From NCBI GenBank assembly GCA_021904315.1, contig CM038907.1, positions 26,233,223 through 26,297,222 of the forward strand: DNA of 64,000 nt. The letters run 5' to 3'. Positions 37,552-49,281 of the stretch are shown here, piece by piece. Under the pieces are notes generated by a model. That model ran no database searches and was not told the DNA's origin. It saw nothing but the letters and a program-made list of their open reading frames with translations. Position 1 is the stretch's first letter; each line of letters begins with the position of its first letter. A program made the position numbers and the translations under genes. This DNA comes from Sphagnum magellanicum. Taxonomy: Eukaryota; Streptophyta; Sphagnopsida; Sphagnales; Sphagnaceae.

Positions 37552-39667
37552 CGATTCTTGTCAATGTTCACTTCTGCCAGCAATGTTGTCAAGTATACCT
37601 GCAAACAGCAAAATAAAAAATCAACCCAACTCATTGCACTAGGTATAGCAGAGCAAATCCTAATGTCACAGAATTTGCTGACCTCTAGATAATTTGCAGA
37701 TTTGAGGTCATTAATGCTTTGGTGGCTACCAACATTGATTTCTACCCTACAAAGCCATTCAATAGACATAGTCAATCTGGAAGATACAAACCCAAAATTA
37801 ACATATCAAAATTGACATTGATATTGATACTGATATTGACATATTAACATATCAATATCAATATCAAAAGATTTACTTCTGGGCTGTATACTGTCCCAAA
37901 CTATGACAATGGTCTGAAGGAGATTGAGGAGCTCCAAAGATCTATCAAGGTCTGTATTGCTCAGTAGTTTCATCAAAACCTGCATTTTGTTTCTATGCAC
38001 ATGCAAACATGAGAGACAGATGTGCACATCTTACTTGTTTTCACATCGTGGTCAACTCTGCATGTGTAAGAACTTGCAAAATTACCTGCAAGGTGTCTCG
38101 ATGCAGTTCACCTTTTGGTCGCTTCTTTGCAAGGTCTATCACTTGGCTCCAGCTCATGTTCCAAAAATCTGACTTTGCCACAAGGTTTGGCAACCCAGTC
38201 AAAAGGCTTGTCTTTTCTTCTGTTGTGTCTTTGAACTCCACTTCACTTTTGTGAAAGTTCTCCAGGCCCTCTTGGCTTAAATCCACCTTAGCCTCTGGGT
38301 ATACAATTGAGTAAAGTTCTGATACCAGAAGCCACTGCCCAGTTGAAAGCATTCTCAGGGTACAGTTCAATTACATGTCCCTCTATCCAACTAGCATAAC
38401 CAAGTAACCATAGAAGAAAGATACGATTTCAAGTGTCCAAGAAGTTTGACAATGATATGCTCACTAAATTGCATCACAAAGGAGAGTACTTTTGGTGCAC
38501 TAAGCAGCCAGATTCACATGTACCTTAACTTTGAGCTCAGCCTCATACATAGTCACCACTTCATCTGCCAGCATCTCTGTCCAAGTTCCAGCACCAAGAC
38601 CATCACATCAGGCACAATAGATAGAGGCAAAATATGCACAAGAATAGGTAGAGAAGCTAGACAAGAGATATACAAGAGATAGCCAAAAGTGCATATGAAC
38701 AGAAACTGCTGAGTATCCAACAATCTCAAAAACCACCATTGCTCTCAAATCTTTGAGATGAGGGGTCAAGTCTACTGTTTAGGTTTTGGGTCAAACCCTA
38801 AACCCTACATGTGAATCATTAACCGTGCACTTCAGGTGAGCTCTCACCAAATGCAGAAAGAGGGAGAGTTGCAAACACTGGTACTCCAGCTCCATCACCA
38901 TTGTCACCATCTAATGATGGCTCATTGGAGAACTCAATTATAGGTCCATCTCCAGAGCCCTTGATGTATGTTCTCATTAATTTGGATATCTGTAACATAA
39001 GATTCAAAGCTGTAACCTGCAGCAGGATTCCCACCAGATTTCAGAGGGCTTATGCAAGAAAGCTCGAGACTCCTGCTAACCTCCATGGTCCCTATAAGTG
39101 GAAATTACACAATGTAGGATGATGCTCAGGGAGCTAGCTAGGTTTGGCAATCTTGCCATAACTGAAACTGTGTCTCTGAGATTTGCAACAGAGAATGGAG
39201 AGGGAGGACATAGATATATACCAAAGCACCATAGCTTGCCAGCAGCTGTTCCAAGAATCCCTCCTACAGTCATCAACAATGAACACATATAAAAGTGACC
39301 TTCTGAAACACTCCATTCTCCCAGAGTGGGTTCATTGATGCAGAAAGATATCAAGCATTCCATCCACTGAATTGTTGAGCATTTGCTTCCAGGGCATACA
39401 ACATCATCAAAACTCAAAACCATTCTTCCTTTGCAAAATTTCCTGAATCCATGTTTGTTTGCAGAAAGGTAAGCCTGTATTTGCTTCGAGGGATACAACA
39501 TCATGAAAACTCAAACCCATTCTTCTTTGCAAATTTTCTTGATGATATGTTTATTTTGCAGAAATGTGAGCCCATGTTCTTGGATAACTTTCAAACAGAA
39601 CCATATTTGCAGAAAAAATCAATATGAGCACAGAGAGAGAAAGAGAGCTAGAGGAGAGACAGGAGGA

Positions 39668-39708
<41 letters not shown>

Positions 39709-40120
39709 ACGCCTGCTGCCGTTGCAGCTTCACCTGCACCTTATTCCTAATGCCATCCATCTCCTCCAACACCCCGAGATCCATGGATTGCAGATACCTG
39801 CCCAAAAAAAACCATGGTTTTGTCAGAAAGATTGCAGGCACCCACTACTACTAACACATAATGGAAGGTTTGCTCATCCGTGTGTGCGCACACTTACTTC
39901 AATTCTTTCTCAGAATGCAAAAAAGCTTAGGATTCTGGGGTTTAGGGTTTTAGAACCTGAGAGAAAGAGAAGCGTTGACCAGAGCCGTAGCGGAGGACAC
40001 GAGCGCAACAGAGGATGTAGTCCAGGCAGAGCGATGGGCATGGAGCATTGCCCAGGCGTTGCGCACCTGACGTTGAGCCGCAGGTCTCCATAGCCTATGC
40101 ACACTTCTACCACCGCTCAT
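37552..40120 (-). CDS. Unrecognised multi-exon protein gene (at least eight exons)
   Basis: Exons in transcription order: 40120-39957, 39797-39713, 39263-39222, 39016-38848, 38318-38086, 37979-37877, 37741-37683, 37598-37552. Phases agree at all seven joints and give about 300 residues before the unresolved end. Intron 2 would need a GC donor (CAG|GCGTGT); the others are GT-AG. The joint between exons 6 and 7 is the least certain. The N-terminus is basic (MSGGRSVHRLWRPAAQRQVR). It is followed by helical, probably coiled-coil sequence (DLGVLEEMDGIRNKVQVKLQ; EGFLEQLLASYGAL), an acidic linker (DGDNGDGAG) and a compact later part with PNLVAKSDFWNMSWSQVIDL and KGELHRDTLQVLMKLL. No family is recognised. 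A faint likeness to small helical ribosome-maturation factors such as AIRIM/C1orf109 is only an impression. No in-frame stop occurs in the assigned exons, so it may be functional. Confidence 0.62.
39384..39580. repeat. Two-copy tandem duplication, about 98 bp, inside intron 2
   Basis: The units begin GCTTCCAGGGCATACAACAT (about 39384) and GCTTCGAGGGATACAACATC (about 39482) and stay alignable to TTTGCAGAAA(G/T)GT(A/G)AGCC. It is an intronic duplication in the unrecognised minus-strand gene, with moderate divergence. Confidence 0.75.
39672..39708. repeat. (GA)n microsatellite at the start of intron 2
   Basis: A GA run directly follows the exon 2 donor side of the unrecognised gene (CT on the transcribed sense strand). 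The inverted copy at 36991-37159 lacks this expansion, so it arose or was lost after the duplication. Confidence 0.85.
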
Positions 40121-40294
40121 GGAAGGGAACGACAACAGCCCAACCGTAATGAACGCTCAAAGGGTTTCACCTGTGTCTCTGAAGCAAGAAGCTCCTGCAC
40201 AATGCCACCAACCACAAGCTGTGCACTTGCCTGATAGATCGCTCGACAAGCTTGCGTGTTTCTTAACCCTAAATCTGAATGCTCTGGAACACGA

Positions 40295-41290
40295 ACTAGT
40301 GTTTTTCTCCTTGGAGACACATTCTTGGTGAAGCAGAATAGGTACTGAGAGAACTATGGAAAGGACAGGGAGATGGGAGCAGGAGCATTGCTGTAATACA
40401 CAAGAGGTTTGAGGTTTTGGATCAAGCCTGTGCTCGAAAGAGGCAGGATGCTCTCTCTCTCACGCACACACACTACTGTCAGTTACATCATTTGCTATGC
40501 AATTGTAAACCTGCAGTTTTTTATGAAGATGATTTGCATGATTCTTTCAGAGATTTTTTTTCCCCCGTTGCATCAAGTTCTCATTGCAATGAGCTTTTTG
40601 GGATTAAAAAAATAGTTCTTTGAGATTGCATTGAGAGTCAGTTGGTGTCTTGAATCCTGAACTTTGTATGCATTTTTCTTCAGTATATTCTATTAGGTTC
40701 GGTTTGAAAGAAAAGCCCAGAATTCCTCAACTCTTTTGAGGGTGTGTTTTTTTCTAGATACAGTAGGCCTAGTATGTGGTCTATTGGTCACCATTGCTTT
40801 GAAACCCTAAATTTTTAAAGACCATCTGTTATCAAGTTCCAAATTTTCTCAGCTTGTAGAAATCACAGAAGAAGTTAGTATGTTTGGGGATTATCTTTGG
40901 TTTTTCGCTCTAGTGATATTTCTACTGGTTACATCCTTTTAGCTCACACAATTTCAATAACCAGTCTTCTTCTTCGCTTCTGAATCTCAATGAGTTTTCT
41001 TCTACACAGAATTGTAGCTTCTTTAAATGTCCAGTGGTTCAGATGTGAAGGTATACTAGAAATTATTGCCCAGAGTCTTGTCATTTGTTCTCAACACCAG
41101 AGTATGATTGTATGTGTGATTCTTACCAATCCAAAGAAACAAGCTATGGTATCATGCTGTAAGCATTTCAAGAGGTATGCGAGCTGCACTCCGTATAAGT
41201 TTGACTACTACACATTGTGCCTGTCTCAATATCTTGATGCACTGGATTTTGCACATTCGCAGACATACATTTTTGTTGAAGGACAAATTG
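40295..41290 (+). repeat. Copy A of a 1 kb segment present in inverted orientation at 48075-49281
   Basis: The segment starts near ACTAGTGTTTTTCTCCTTGG and runs through GATTTGCATGATTCTTTCAG, GTTAGTATGTTTGGGGATTA, TTTAGCTCACACAATTTCAA and CAAAGAAACAAG to GATTTTGCACATTC. All of these recur, in order and inverted, in copy B. A 101-codon plus-strand frame at 40990-41295 with CLSQYLDALDFAHSQTY is open here, but the corresponding frame is broken in copy B. It lies just upstream of the start of the unrecognised minus-strand gene, so it may contain that gene's promoter. Confidence 0.85.
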
Positions 41291-41439
41291 TGTAGGATTT
41301 GGATGTGAACTAGTCGGGATGCTTGTGATTCTCATGAATGTTACAATGCATGATCGTGCAGAAAGGGAGAAAAGCATCATTGTGTGCACAATGCATGCAT
41401 GATGATTCTAGATTGTTTCATCAAGTTTATATTCAAATT

Positions 41440-41822
41440 GTTTTTTGGTTGTTGTTTCATTTTTTTCTCATCGTCATATAAACTTTGTTTAATTTCTCAT
41501 GATCATATTTGAATTGATGTTTCAATTTCTTATTGAAGTGTTGTTTCAATTCCTTATGATCATATATTAAATTGTTGTTTTAATTTCTTATTGAATTGCT
41601 CAAGTTTCAATCCTTTGTGACCATATTGAATTGTTGTTTCAATTCTCATTTAAAAAAAACACAAACATAATTCAAAAATTTCATAGTATAGATACCATGG
41701 ACATTGCTACATGCCCTTTGTGACCATATTAAATTGTTGTTTCAATTCTCATGTTAAAAACACAAACATAATTCAAAAATTTCATAGTATAGATACCATG
41801 GACATTGCTACATGCCCTTTCT
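41440..41822. repeat. Tandem repeats ending in a near-perfect 103-bp duplication
   Basis: Several TTGTTGTTTCAATT(C/T)(C/T)TTAT units (41440-41610) lead into a two-copy repeat starting at about 41612 and 41715. Each unit holds CCTTTGTGACCATATT, then CATAATTCAAAAATTTCATA, then GATACCATGGACATTGCTAC. The two large units are almost identical, so this duplication is recent. Confidence 0.9.
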
Positions 41823-41824
41823 TG

Positions 41825-44700
41825 TTTATATTGATGGGCATGTATTAATTAGTTAGGCTCAAAATAGGTTGGTATTGAATGACACATACAATTGTTTTTA
41901 TTATAGAGATGAGTAATGCCCTTGTTTAGTGGGCAAAATTTCAAATTGAGCAAAATCCATTAGTGTGACATCTAATTTCAATAAAACACATACATTAAAA
42001 CATGTACATACTACACAAATAGGTGTCCAACATTTGTGGATTGTGATTAACAAACCATTTGAGGCTCACTTCCAATTCATTTCAACATCATTAAAGTATG
42101 GGGTAGTAGATTAAATTATTTTCTTGACGACATTATAACACACAATTTTCCAATGATGATCATACATTCCTAACAATAACAAAATGTGTTTATTGAACAT
42201 GATTTTTTAGTATAAAAATTATTGAATTTGCCACCCAAGACCTTAATATTATCATGGAATGGTTTCACCATTATTATATAAGCCATTATGTTACCATAGA
42301 AGAGAATGAGAAATGGGGAAGTTTTGTGAGTCAATCTAATTGTAATCATTCCATGATGACATCTTTTCTTATGTATTTCATTGAATGCAACATCTTCTTT
42401 TTTCTTCAAGCTTCCTTGGTTTGTGATGCACAAACTCCTTGAGGAAGACTATAAAAAATATGCAACAATTAAAGTCTATAATTTGAAAGTTCCTTTGAGA
42501 AAAACGTAAAAAATTCATAAGTAAGGACATAAAAAGAAAAACCTAAATGGTTGTTATTGGTTAATGTGTTAATGTGTATTAGGAAGAGGTGTTGTGTTAA
42601 AAGCCATCACCAGTGTTGGTCCTTCCCCTCCTATGAACAATTGACCTTTGCTCCTTATTAGACTCAAGAGAAAATCAATGAAGATAAACTCATATTTAAG
42701 AATCTTATGATAACCTACATAATTTTTTCCTCATTATAATGTCTAAAAAATCATGTGTTTGGAAGTGGTTGACACCTTGGTATATTGTTAATAAAGAACA
42801 AAAATACAATACAAAAGAAGGAATTTTTCATTCATTTAGAATTGGGCCTTTTACCTTGCAAAAATTACTTGTCCACTATAAATCAATCTTCATATTGATT
42901 TCCACATAGCACCATCCCAAATAATCACTTCAAAAAACAAACTTGATTACATGCAATCACTTACCTAACCTCCATTTTCCTTTCTTAGCTTGCAATTGGA
43001 ATAAAGAACCACACTAGCAATTTTTAACTTTTTAACTTGCCAAAAAAAAAAACCCATGCTTCAATTAACAAATTGAATAAATCATAGATTGTAGATGTCT
43101 TTCTTCCAAAGCTTTGATGATTTCAACCGAAGGCCATGAAATTGTTAAAAACAAAGGATTGTGATTCCAACAACAATAAAACAAACCTATGCTTAAACAT
43201 GTAATGCAAAGTTCACATTTTTCATCATAATCATCACCCAAGTTTGAATTGCTAGCTAGATATGAAGATATGACAACTATAGATTTTGTTATTGGGCATT
43301 TGTTCACACCCAATTCGCCCAAGAGTCTTACCAAACATCAATCCCCACTTTATTACACATTGTTTATCTTTTATTAAACCATCAGTTTGATGTGCATTAG
43401 ATTAATTACAAGGGTTTTTTTATAGTTTTGTGATGTAGTTCAAGTGGCGATCATCCATAAGATGATTTAGCCAAATTTAACTACATACTAGATATGAAAA
43501 CATAATTATGTAATCCTTCCATAATTTTGGCTACCTATTAAAATTTATCATAAAAATTTAGTGGTTTGGATTTTTTTTTCTTCAAAATCTAGAAAATTTG
43601 GATAACTTTTCCTTGAAAATTCCTTTGATTTGTACAAGTCAAAATCATATTTTTCAATTCAATTTTTTTATAAACAATGATTAGTTGTCTTGACATCCAA
43701 TTGATTTGGAATAAAACTGTAATGGTAGTCATCGTAGAAAAAGACCATCATATATTTCAAGATACTCGATTTTAAGGTCAAATGTAAATGCAAATGTGGT
43801 TTTGGGATGTTGGGTTTTTCCAATATGAAACTCAACCAAAATAGAATAAATTACCAATTTACAGTGTGGCTCCTTTGAAAGGTGACAAAATAATATTATT
43901 TTAACTCTACACACATAGTGAAACCTTAATTAAATCAATAAAAAATATTTGCAATAACATTTTATAGTTGATCTTGTGAAAAACACACTTGCAAAATTAT
44001 TGCTACAAAAAAATGTAATGAAAGAAATTACCAATTTTTGTGACATAGGCAATCTAGAAGCTAGATAATTTTACATCATATAATTCCATTTGTAGAGTCG
44101 TGGGATTCTTCAACAACATGTTCATCACTTGTGCATGGATGTTGTTACATTGGTTTTGCCTTCATTTGGTGAATATGGTAGTGATGAATGAACTTTTACC
44201 TATTCCCCTTGGTTGACATGTTTTATAATTACTTAGGAGACGACGACCTTGCTTATGCTACTATTTAAGAAAGCTTCATTTCATCTCATCCCCGTGTCCT
44301 TCCCTAATATTGTTACTACTTGCATTCATATGTTTTCCTCTTGTGGATATCCATGCTCATACACTTGCCAACTTATTGTAGTTCAAGAAGTTATGAAAAT
44401 GATGATAACGTGTTTCCCCATTGCCCTTCAAATTGGACAATGATTTTTTACACGTAGTTTTTCTTCAAGCTCTTTGAAAATGGTAGTGGGAATCAATTTG
44501 CACACTCAAATCCATAGCAAACACTCGTATTCTTCAATCATTTATCAACCCTATTAATAAGAAAACAACAACCTTGATCAAAAGGAAAAGAACATAAGCA
44601 CATCAACAAGTGGAAGAGAGCAAAGCAAAGCCTAAAAGCAAAATGAAGAAGTTTCAATGTGTGATGGCTAAGGTTTTTAGAAGTTTTGACAAAATTATGG
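41825..44700. other. AT-rich intergenic stretch
   Basis: No supportable gene or mobile element. Short minus-strand frames near 42170-42433 and 43065-43334 have no recognisable domain and no splice context. Confidence 0.5.
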
Positions 44701-44784
44701 AATATTTATCAAAATTTCAAAAAATTCATAAATAATTTAAGTAGTGTCATACTGACCCAGGTAGTGTAGATGCTACCATGGTAA

Positions 44785-44870
44785 AACCTTGGGTGAGTCA
44801 GCACAGCACCTACACTGGTACCATGTTTAAAAACTCTCTGAAATTTGTTTTGGGGGTTGCTTCTAAGCAT
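44785..44870. repeat. Dispersed repeat fragment, copy 2
   Basis: It carries the series CCTTGGGTGA, GTCAGCAC or equivalent, CTGGTACCATG, AAAAACTC and AAATTTGTTT, in the same order as the copy at 2755-2860. Confidence 0.35.
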
Positions 44871-45739
44871 TTTAAAGTTGAAGGTGGATGGATCCTAAAT
44901 TAGGATCTGTGAGTCCAAATTTCACATTTCCTGAGGGGTCTTAAATAGAAGCCCACTTCTCAAGGGACTTCACTCTAGAAGGGGAAGGTACCAAGGTAGG
45001 TGCTGGGTCACCCTGGCCAATCACTAGAAGGTACTGTGTTAGGGTTTACCCCAAGTCTTTGACCAACAAGTGCTTGTGTGTGCTTGTGTGGAGGGTTTAT
45101 GTGTTGTTGTTGTTGTTGCCTGAAAGCTTGATGGAGTTTTTGTTGGGGGATTACTTACAAGCTTTTGTTGGTTGTTGGGGGGCCAGAGACTTAGAGAGAA
45201 GCTATTCTTCTTTTGAAACTAGGACATCATTCAGTTATGATGTGAAATCATATGATTGTGTTTTTTCAGTTTGATCCCCTTTCTTTCTTTTTTGGGTTTG
45301 TGAAAATTGGAGCATTGCCAAATTCACCTTGAGGGTTTTGGTTTTTGGATCTCAAAAACATTGGAGCTTTGCACAAATTTGGGTGGTTTTTTTTTTTTTT
45401 TTTTTTGGTTTTGTTTTTGATTGAGAGGGATTCCCTTCTACTGTGGTGTCAAGGGCTGCTCTGTCTCTCTTTGTCTCTCTTTGAAGCAAAGCAACTTTCC
45501 AATCCTTTGAATAAGAAGTTACACACTTTTGAAGATTTCATACGGTTTTTCCAGCTTCAAAGGGTTTCCTTTTGCAGTTGTGAATGGAGAGCCAGACGAA
45601 ACTTTCTGGGTTTTCGTGATTTTTGTTTTTTTTGGTAGGGGAGTGGGTGGATCTTGTTGTTGAGGAGTTTTTTTGCTTCTTGTTTCGGCTTTTTTCCCGA
45701 GTTTTGTTTTTCACTTTGATTCCTGTCTTGGGTTCAAGG

Positions 45740-46928
45740 ATGGGTGCATTTACGGCACTGGAGCATTTCGCAGTGTCTGTTTTGTGTACTAGTGTCCGAG
45801 TCGCAACTCCTCCTCCTCCTCTTGTAGCAGCAGCTCCACGCCACCACCACTGTGATACTTTTGAAAGGCAATCGAGCAGTAGTAACTGCTGCTGCTATAT
45901 GCGGAATTGGAGGCAACGAAAACGTTTTCAAGCTCGAAGAGTGCAAGCTCTTGTGATAGAGCCTTCAGGCAATGCGGAGGATAGTACAGCAGATTTTGTG
46001 AAGCGCATGGAGCAGACCTGGCTGATTTCTAAGGTATCCCACGAAACCCTAATCTTGTAACCCTAAGACAAACCCCCTTTTGCAACGAATCCTTCAGAAA
46101 TAGAAAGAAAACTGACTTTGTCTGAATGCGAGCTAGTTTTTTCTCTATCTTCCACCTCTTGGATTTGATCATCTTGTTCTACATCAAATTGATTGTGTAT
46201 GATCGTGGCCAAAGGTGGTAACATTTCATTCGGCAGCATTGGCACCTGTACAGGTTTTCACCAGAATTTTGTGTTTTGTGTATGGCAGCAACCAAGACCA
46301 GTTCAGTGTGCATCATGTGATGCAAGTGGGAGTAAAGACTGTGTTTGGTGTAAGGGAACTGGTTTCTTCTTTCTTGGTGACCAAATGCTCTGTGAAGTGC
46401 CATCTCGCAACACACTTTGTGTCATTTGTGGCGGCAAGGTATGATGTGCCATCTTGTTTCTTTGGTTTCCTTTTCTGCTTGTGATGGCACCATGGGCTAC
46501 AGATCTTTGTTTAGCCAAAACCTCCTACATGTCAATATATCAAGCATCAGCAGCCATGTCTTTCCTTATCTTCTTTTATGTAACCTCCTAGCTTCTGTCT
46601 TTCTGCAGTTATTTCTTTACTATGTTTTGCACCAATTCCAGTTTCCTTCTTTGTGTCTTCCCTCTTGTGGTTGATCAGCAGCCAGTCAGCTTAGAAGGTG
46701 CATAAGCCTATTGATGAGACAGGCTTTAGTTTTCAAACAAAGAGAAACAGAGGTTATTACTGGCTGTGAAGGTTCAATTTTTGTAAAAGGATTCCTTACA
46801 TGGACAACATAAAGAAAGTCTCATATTTTGTATACTGATGACAGGGGATGGTTCCATGCAAGGATTGTAAAGGGACAGGCTTCCGAGCACGCTGGCTTGG
46901 TCAAACTCCTGAAGTCAGTGGATCTTAA
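45740..46928 (+). CDS. Plastid-type DnaJ-like zinc-finger protein (CxxCxGxG repeats), three exons
   Basis: Exons 45740-46033, 46289-46438 and 46845-46928 join in phase 0 at GT-AG introns and give 175 residues. The N-terminal part (about 1-65) is rich in Ala, Ser, His and Arg, with little acid, like a chloroplast transit peptide. The mature part carries four cysteine half-sites of a DnaJ-type zinc domain: CASCDASG (105-112), CVWCKGTG (116-123), CVICGGKG (142-149) and CKDCKGTG (153-160). The third half-site is completed only by splicing exon 2 to exon 3, which supports the model. No J-domain or HPD motif is present, so it is a zinc-domain-only relative of DnaJ, the kind known in plastids as small thiol/chaperone proteins. 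I recall a similar small DnaJ-like protein in Arabidopsis (At5g17840) but could not check. The start was chosen as the ATG opening the leader; an upstream in-frame ATG at 45623 would add 39 hydrophobic residues and is less likely. Confidence 0.88.
46060..46288 (+). other. Intron 1 of the DnaJ-like gene
   Basis: The intron runs 46034-46288, from GTATCC to TATGGCAG. Stops in all useful frames, and restoration of the CxxC motifs downstream, define it. Intron 2 is 46439-46844 (GTATGATG to GATGACAG). Confidence 0.8.
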
Positions 46929-47249
46929 CAATGGTAACTGTTGTCACTAGGATGTGATTTCCTTGCAAAAATCAGGGCTTCATCATCAATGTGAAACCCT
47001 AAACCTTAAAACTGTAGACTCTTATTTATTATTTCTGGAAAGCTCATCAGCTCAGGGCCAGTTCTAAGTGACAATGGTGGGACAAAAATAGACAAGAAAT
47101 GCTGGGATTGCCACAACTTGCACCTCTCTCTTTGATGCAAAGACCCTGGACAGTGGCTGTAAGTGTTCAAATTATTTCAAGTGTACTATAGAAGCTCGCA
47201 TCTGTTTCCACAGATGACTGAAGCAATACAGAAAAAAAAAAACTGTAAT

Positions 47250-47760
47250 CTTTTACAAAATGATGGCATATTGTCATGTATTGAATTCTGGCATTGACTG
47301 AACATGTTGATGTTTCACCTTTTGCATTCTTGGCTTTAACTTGTGCTGTTACATCTGCCCACAACACTCAATATTTTTTGCTTCTTACATTTTGTCATCA
47401 CTTTTGTGTGCTTCACCTTGGGGTTACCTTCACATTCTCTGTTCTCTCTTTCACTCCACATTCTTCTTTCACTTTGCCTTGCATTGCGCTCCATTGTCTC
47501 TGATATGTGCCTTCTCAATTGTGCATCGAATTGTTCTTGTTATAAACTCCAACATTTTGTTGTTATTGTTGTTTGATTCCCCGTTACTTCTTTGTTTGTG
47601 CTTTACAGTTGTCCTTTGCGTCAGGCACTCTGTTATCGATTTTTTTTCACTTTGCCCTGTGTTCTTCATGAATGTTGCAATCTCCTTTTTGTCTTGCAAT
47701 GTTCACCATCACTTGTGTACATAAAGCAAAACACAAGAAATCATCGAAACATCAAAGTCA
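47250..47760. repeat. T/C-rich degenerate repeat region
   Basis: The plus strand is dominated by TTTCACTTTG, TGTGCTTC, CCTTGCATTGC and CACCATCACTTGTG words. They resemble, by eye, the reverse strand of the field at 20580-21225. Open frames on both strands are cysteine/serine-rich repeat translations without domain content. Confidence 0.3.
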
Positions 47761-48074
47761 GTTTTTGCACTCTCCTGTGTCAAGCTGAGTTTAGAAATGG
47801 GTAATTTGGCTTCTTTATCATCACAGTAGACTGGCATTAGGTTTGACATTTACATGAATGAACTTGCAGAAATGCAAGTTCTTTTGCAATGCAGATTCTC
47901 TATACTATGTATAGCACCTGTGCAACTCACCCAGCAGTCTAGAGAATCAGGTGTACAAACCCAACTTGCAAGAAACTGATTGTCAGTCCATAGAGACCTC
48001 AGAGCCTCTCCCAAGTTCTTAGAATCGAAGAGTCCAGAAAATCATGTACACGAGCTAAATCCAACAGAACTGAC

Positions 48075-49281
48075 AATTCACATAAAAAATAGAATACAAT
48101 TTTATCCTGCAACAATGTAGGTCTGAGAATGTGCAAAATCAAGCACATCAAGACATTGGGACAGACAATCTGTAGTAGCCAGGGTATAGCTCATATGGAA
48201 TGCACACATACCTCTTATCTATGCTTCCGGTTGCTGACATCTTGCTACCAGGATACCACAGCTCCACCTTGTTTCTTTGGCTCAATGAGAATCATACATA
48301 CAACTCTGGTGTTGTGAATAACAGGACTCAGGTGACATCTGCAATTATCTCATGCATACTTTCACATCTCAACCACAAGACAATTGAAGAAGCAAAAACT
48401 TTGTGTACAAGAAAAATCATTGAGCTTCAGAAGCAAAGAAGACTGGTTATTGAAATTGTGTGAGCTAAAAGGATGTAACCAATAGAAATATATCTAGAGG
48501 AAACATAAAAAGATAATCCCCAAACATACTAACTTCATCATGGTCATCTGTAATTTCTACAAGCTGAGGAAATTTGGAACTTGGCAACTTAGATGTTCAC
48601 AGCAAATTAGGGTTTCAAAAGCAATGGTGACTGATTTTTGCATATGCTAAATAACTTGCAGAAATTTTTCTAGGGTTTCAGAGTGATTCTTCTGTTGAAG
48701 AAGAAAGCTTTTGAAGGTGCACAGTTTAAGGTTCTCATGGCACAATCTGATCACACACTACTGAATCCAGAAAAAAAATACATCCTCAAAAGAGTTGAGG
48801 AATTCAGGGCTTTCCTTCAAACCACACCTTATAGAATATCGCGAAGAAAAAATAAGCATACAAAGCTCAGGATTCAAGACACAAATTTGACTCAATAAAA
48901 TCTCTAAGAATATGAAAAAAAATCTCAAAAAGCTCATTGCAATGAGAACTGAGGCAAGGGGGAAAAAAAGTCTCTGAAAGAATCATGCAAATCATCTTCA
49001 CAAAAAGTTTACAGTTGCATAGCAAATAATGCCAGTGACAGTATTGTTGGAGAGAGAGAGAGAGCATCCTGCTTATTCTTGTCTAGCACAGGATTGATCC
49101 AAAACCCCAAACCCCTAGTGCATTGCAGCAGTGCTCCTGAACCCATCTCCATCTCCTTTCCAAAACCCCAAACCTCTTGTGTATTGCAGCAATGCTCTTG
49201 CCCTTATCTCCCTCTCTTTGCCATAGCTCTCAGAGTATTCTGCTTCACCAAGGATGTGTCCCCAAGGAGAAAAAACACTAG
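48075..49281 (-). repeat. Copy B of the inverted 1 kb segment
   Basis: This is the reverse complement of copy A (40295-41290), from CTCCTTGGGGACACATCCTT down to CAGACCTACATTGTTGCAG. It is longer because of an extra block around 48590-48740 and a duplicated AGGTTTGGGGTTTTGG stretch near 49100-49180. It lies immediately 3' of the ATL67-like gene and could supply that gene's 3' untranslated region. Confidence 0.85.

Noticed and set aside
39076..39504. 142-codon minus-strand frame read straight through intron sequence
   Set aside because: The exon model using GAG GGA TTC... (39263-39222), joined to 39016-38848, gives a continuous helical protein. The straight frame would break that join.
39503..40093. 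196-codon plus-strand frame through the unrecognised gene
   Set aside because: It overlaps a GA microsatellite and lies opposite exons whose phases and motifs are consistent on the minus strand.
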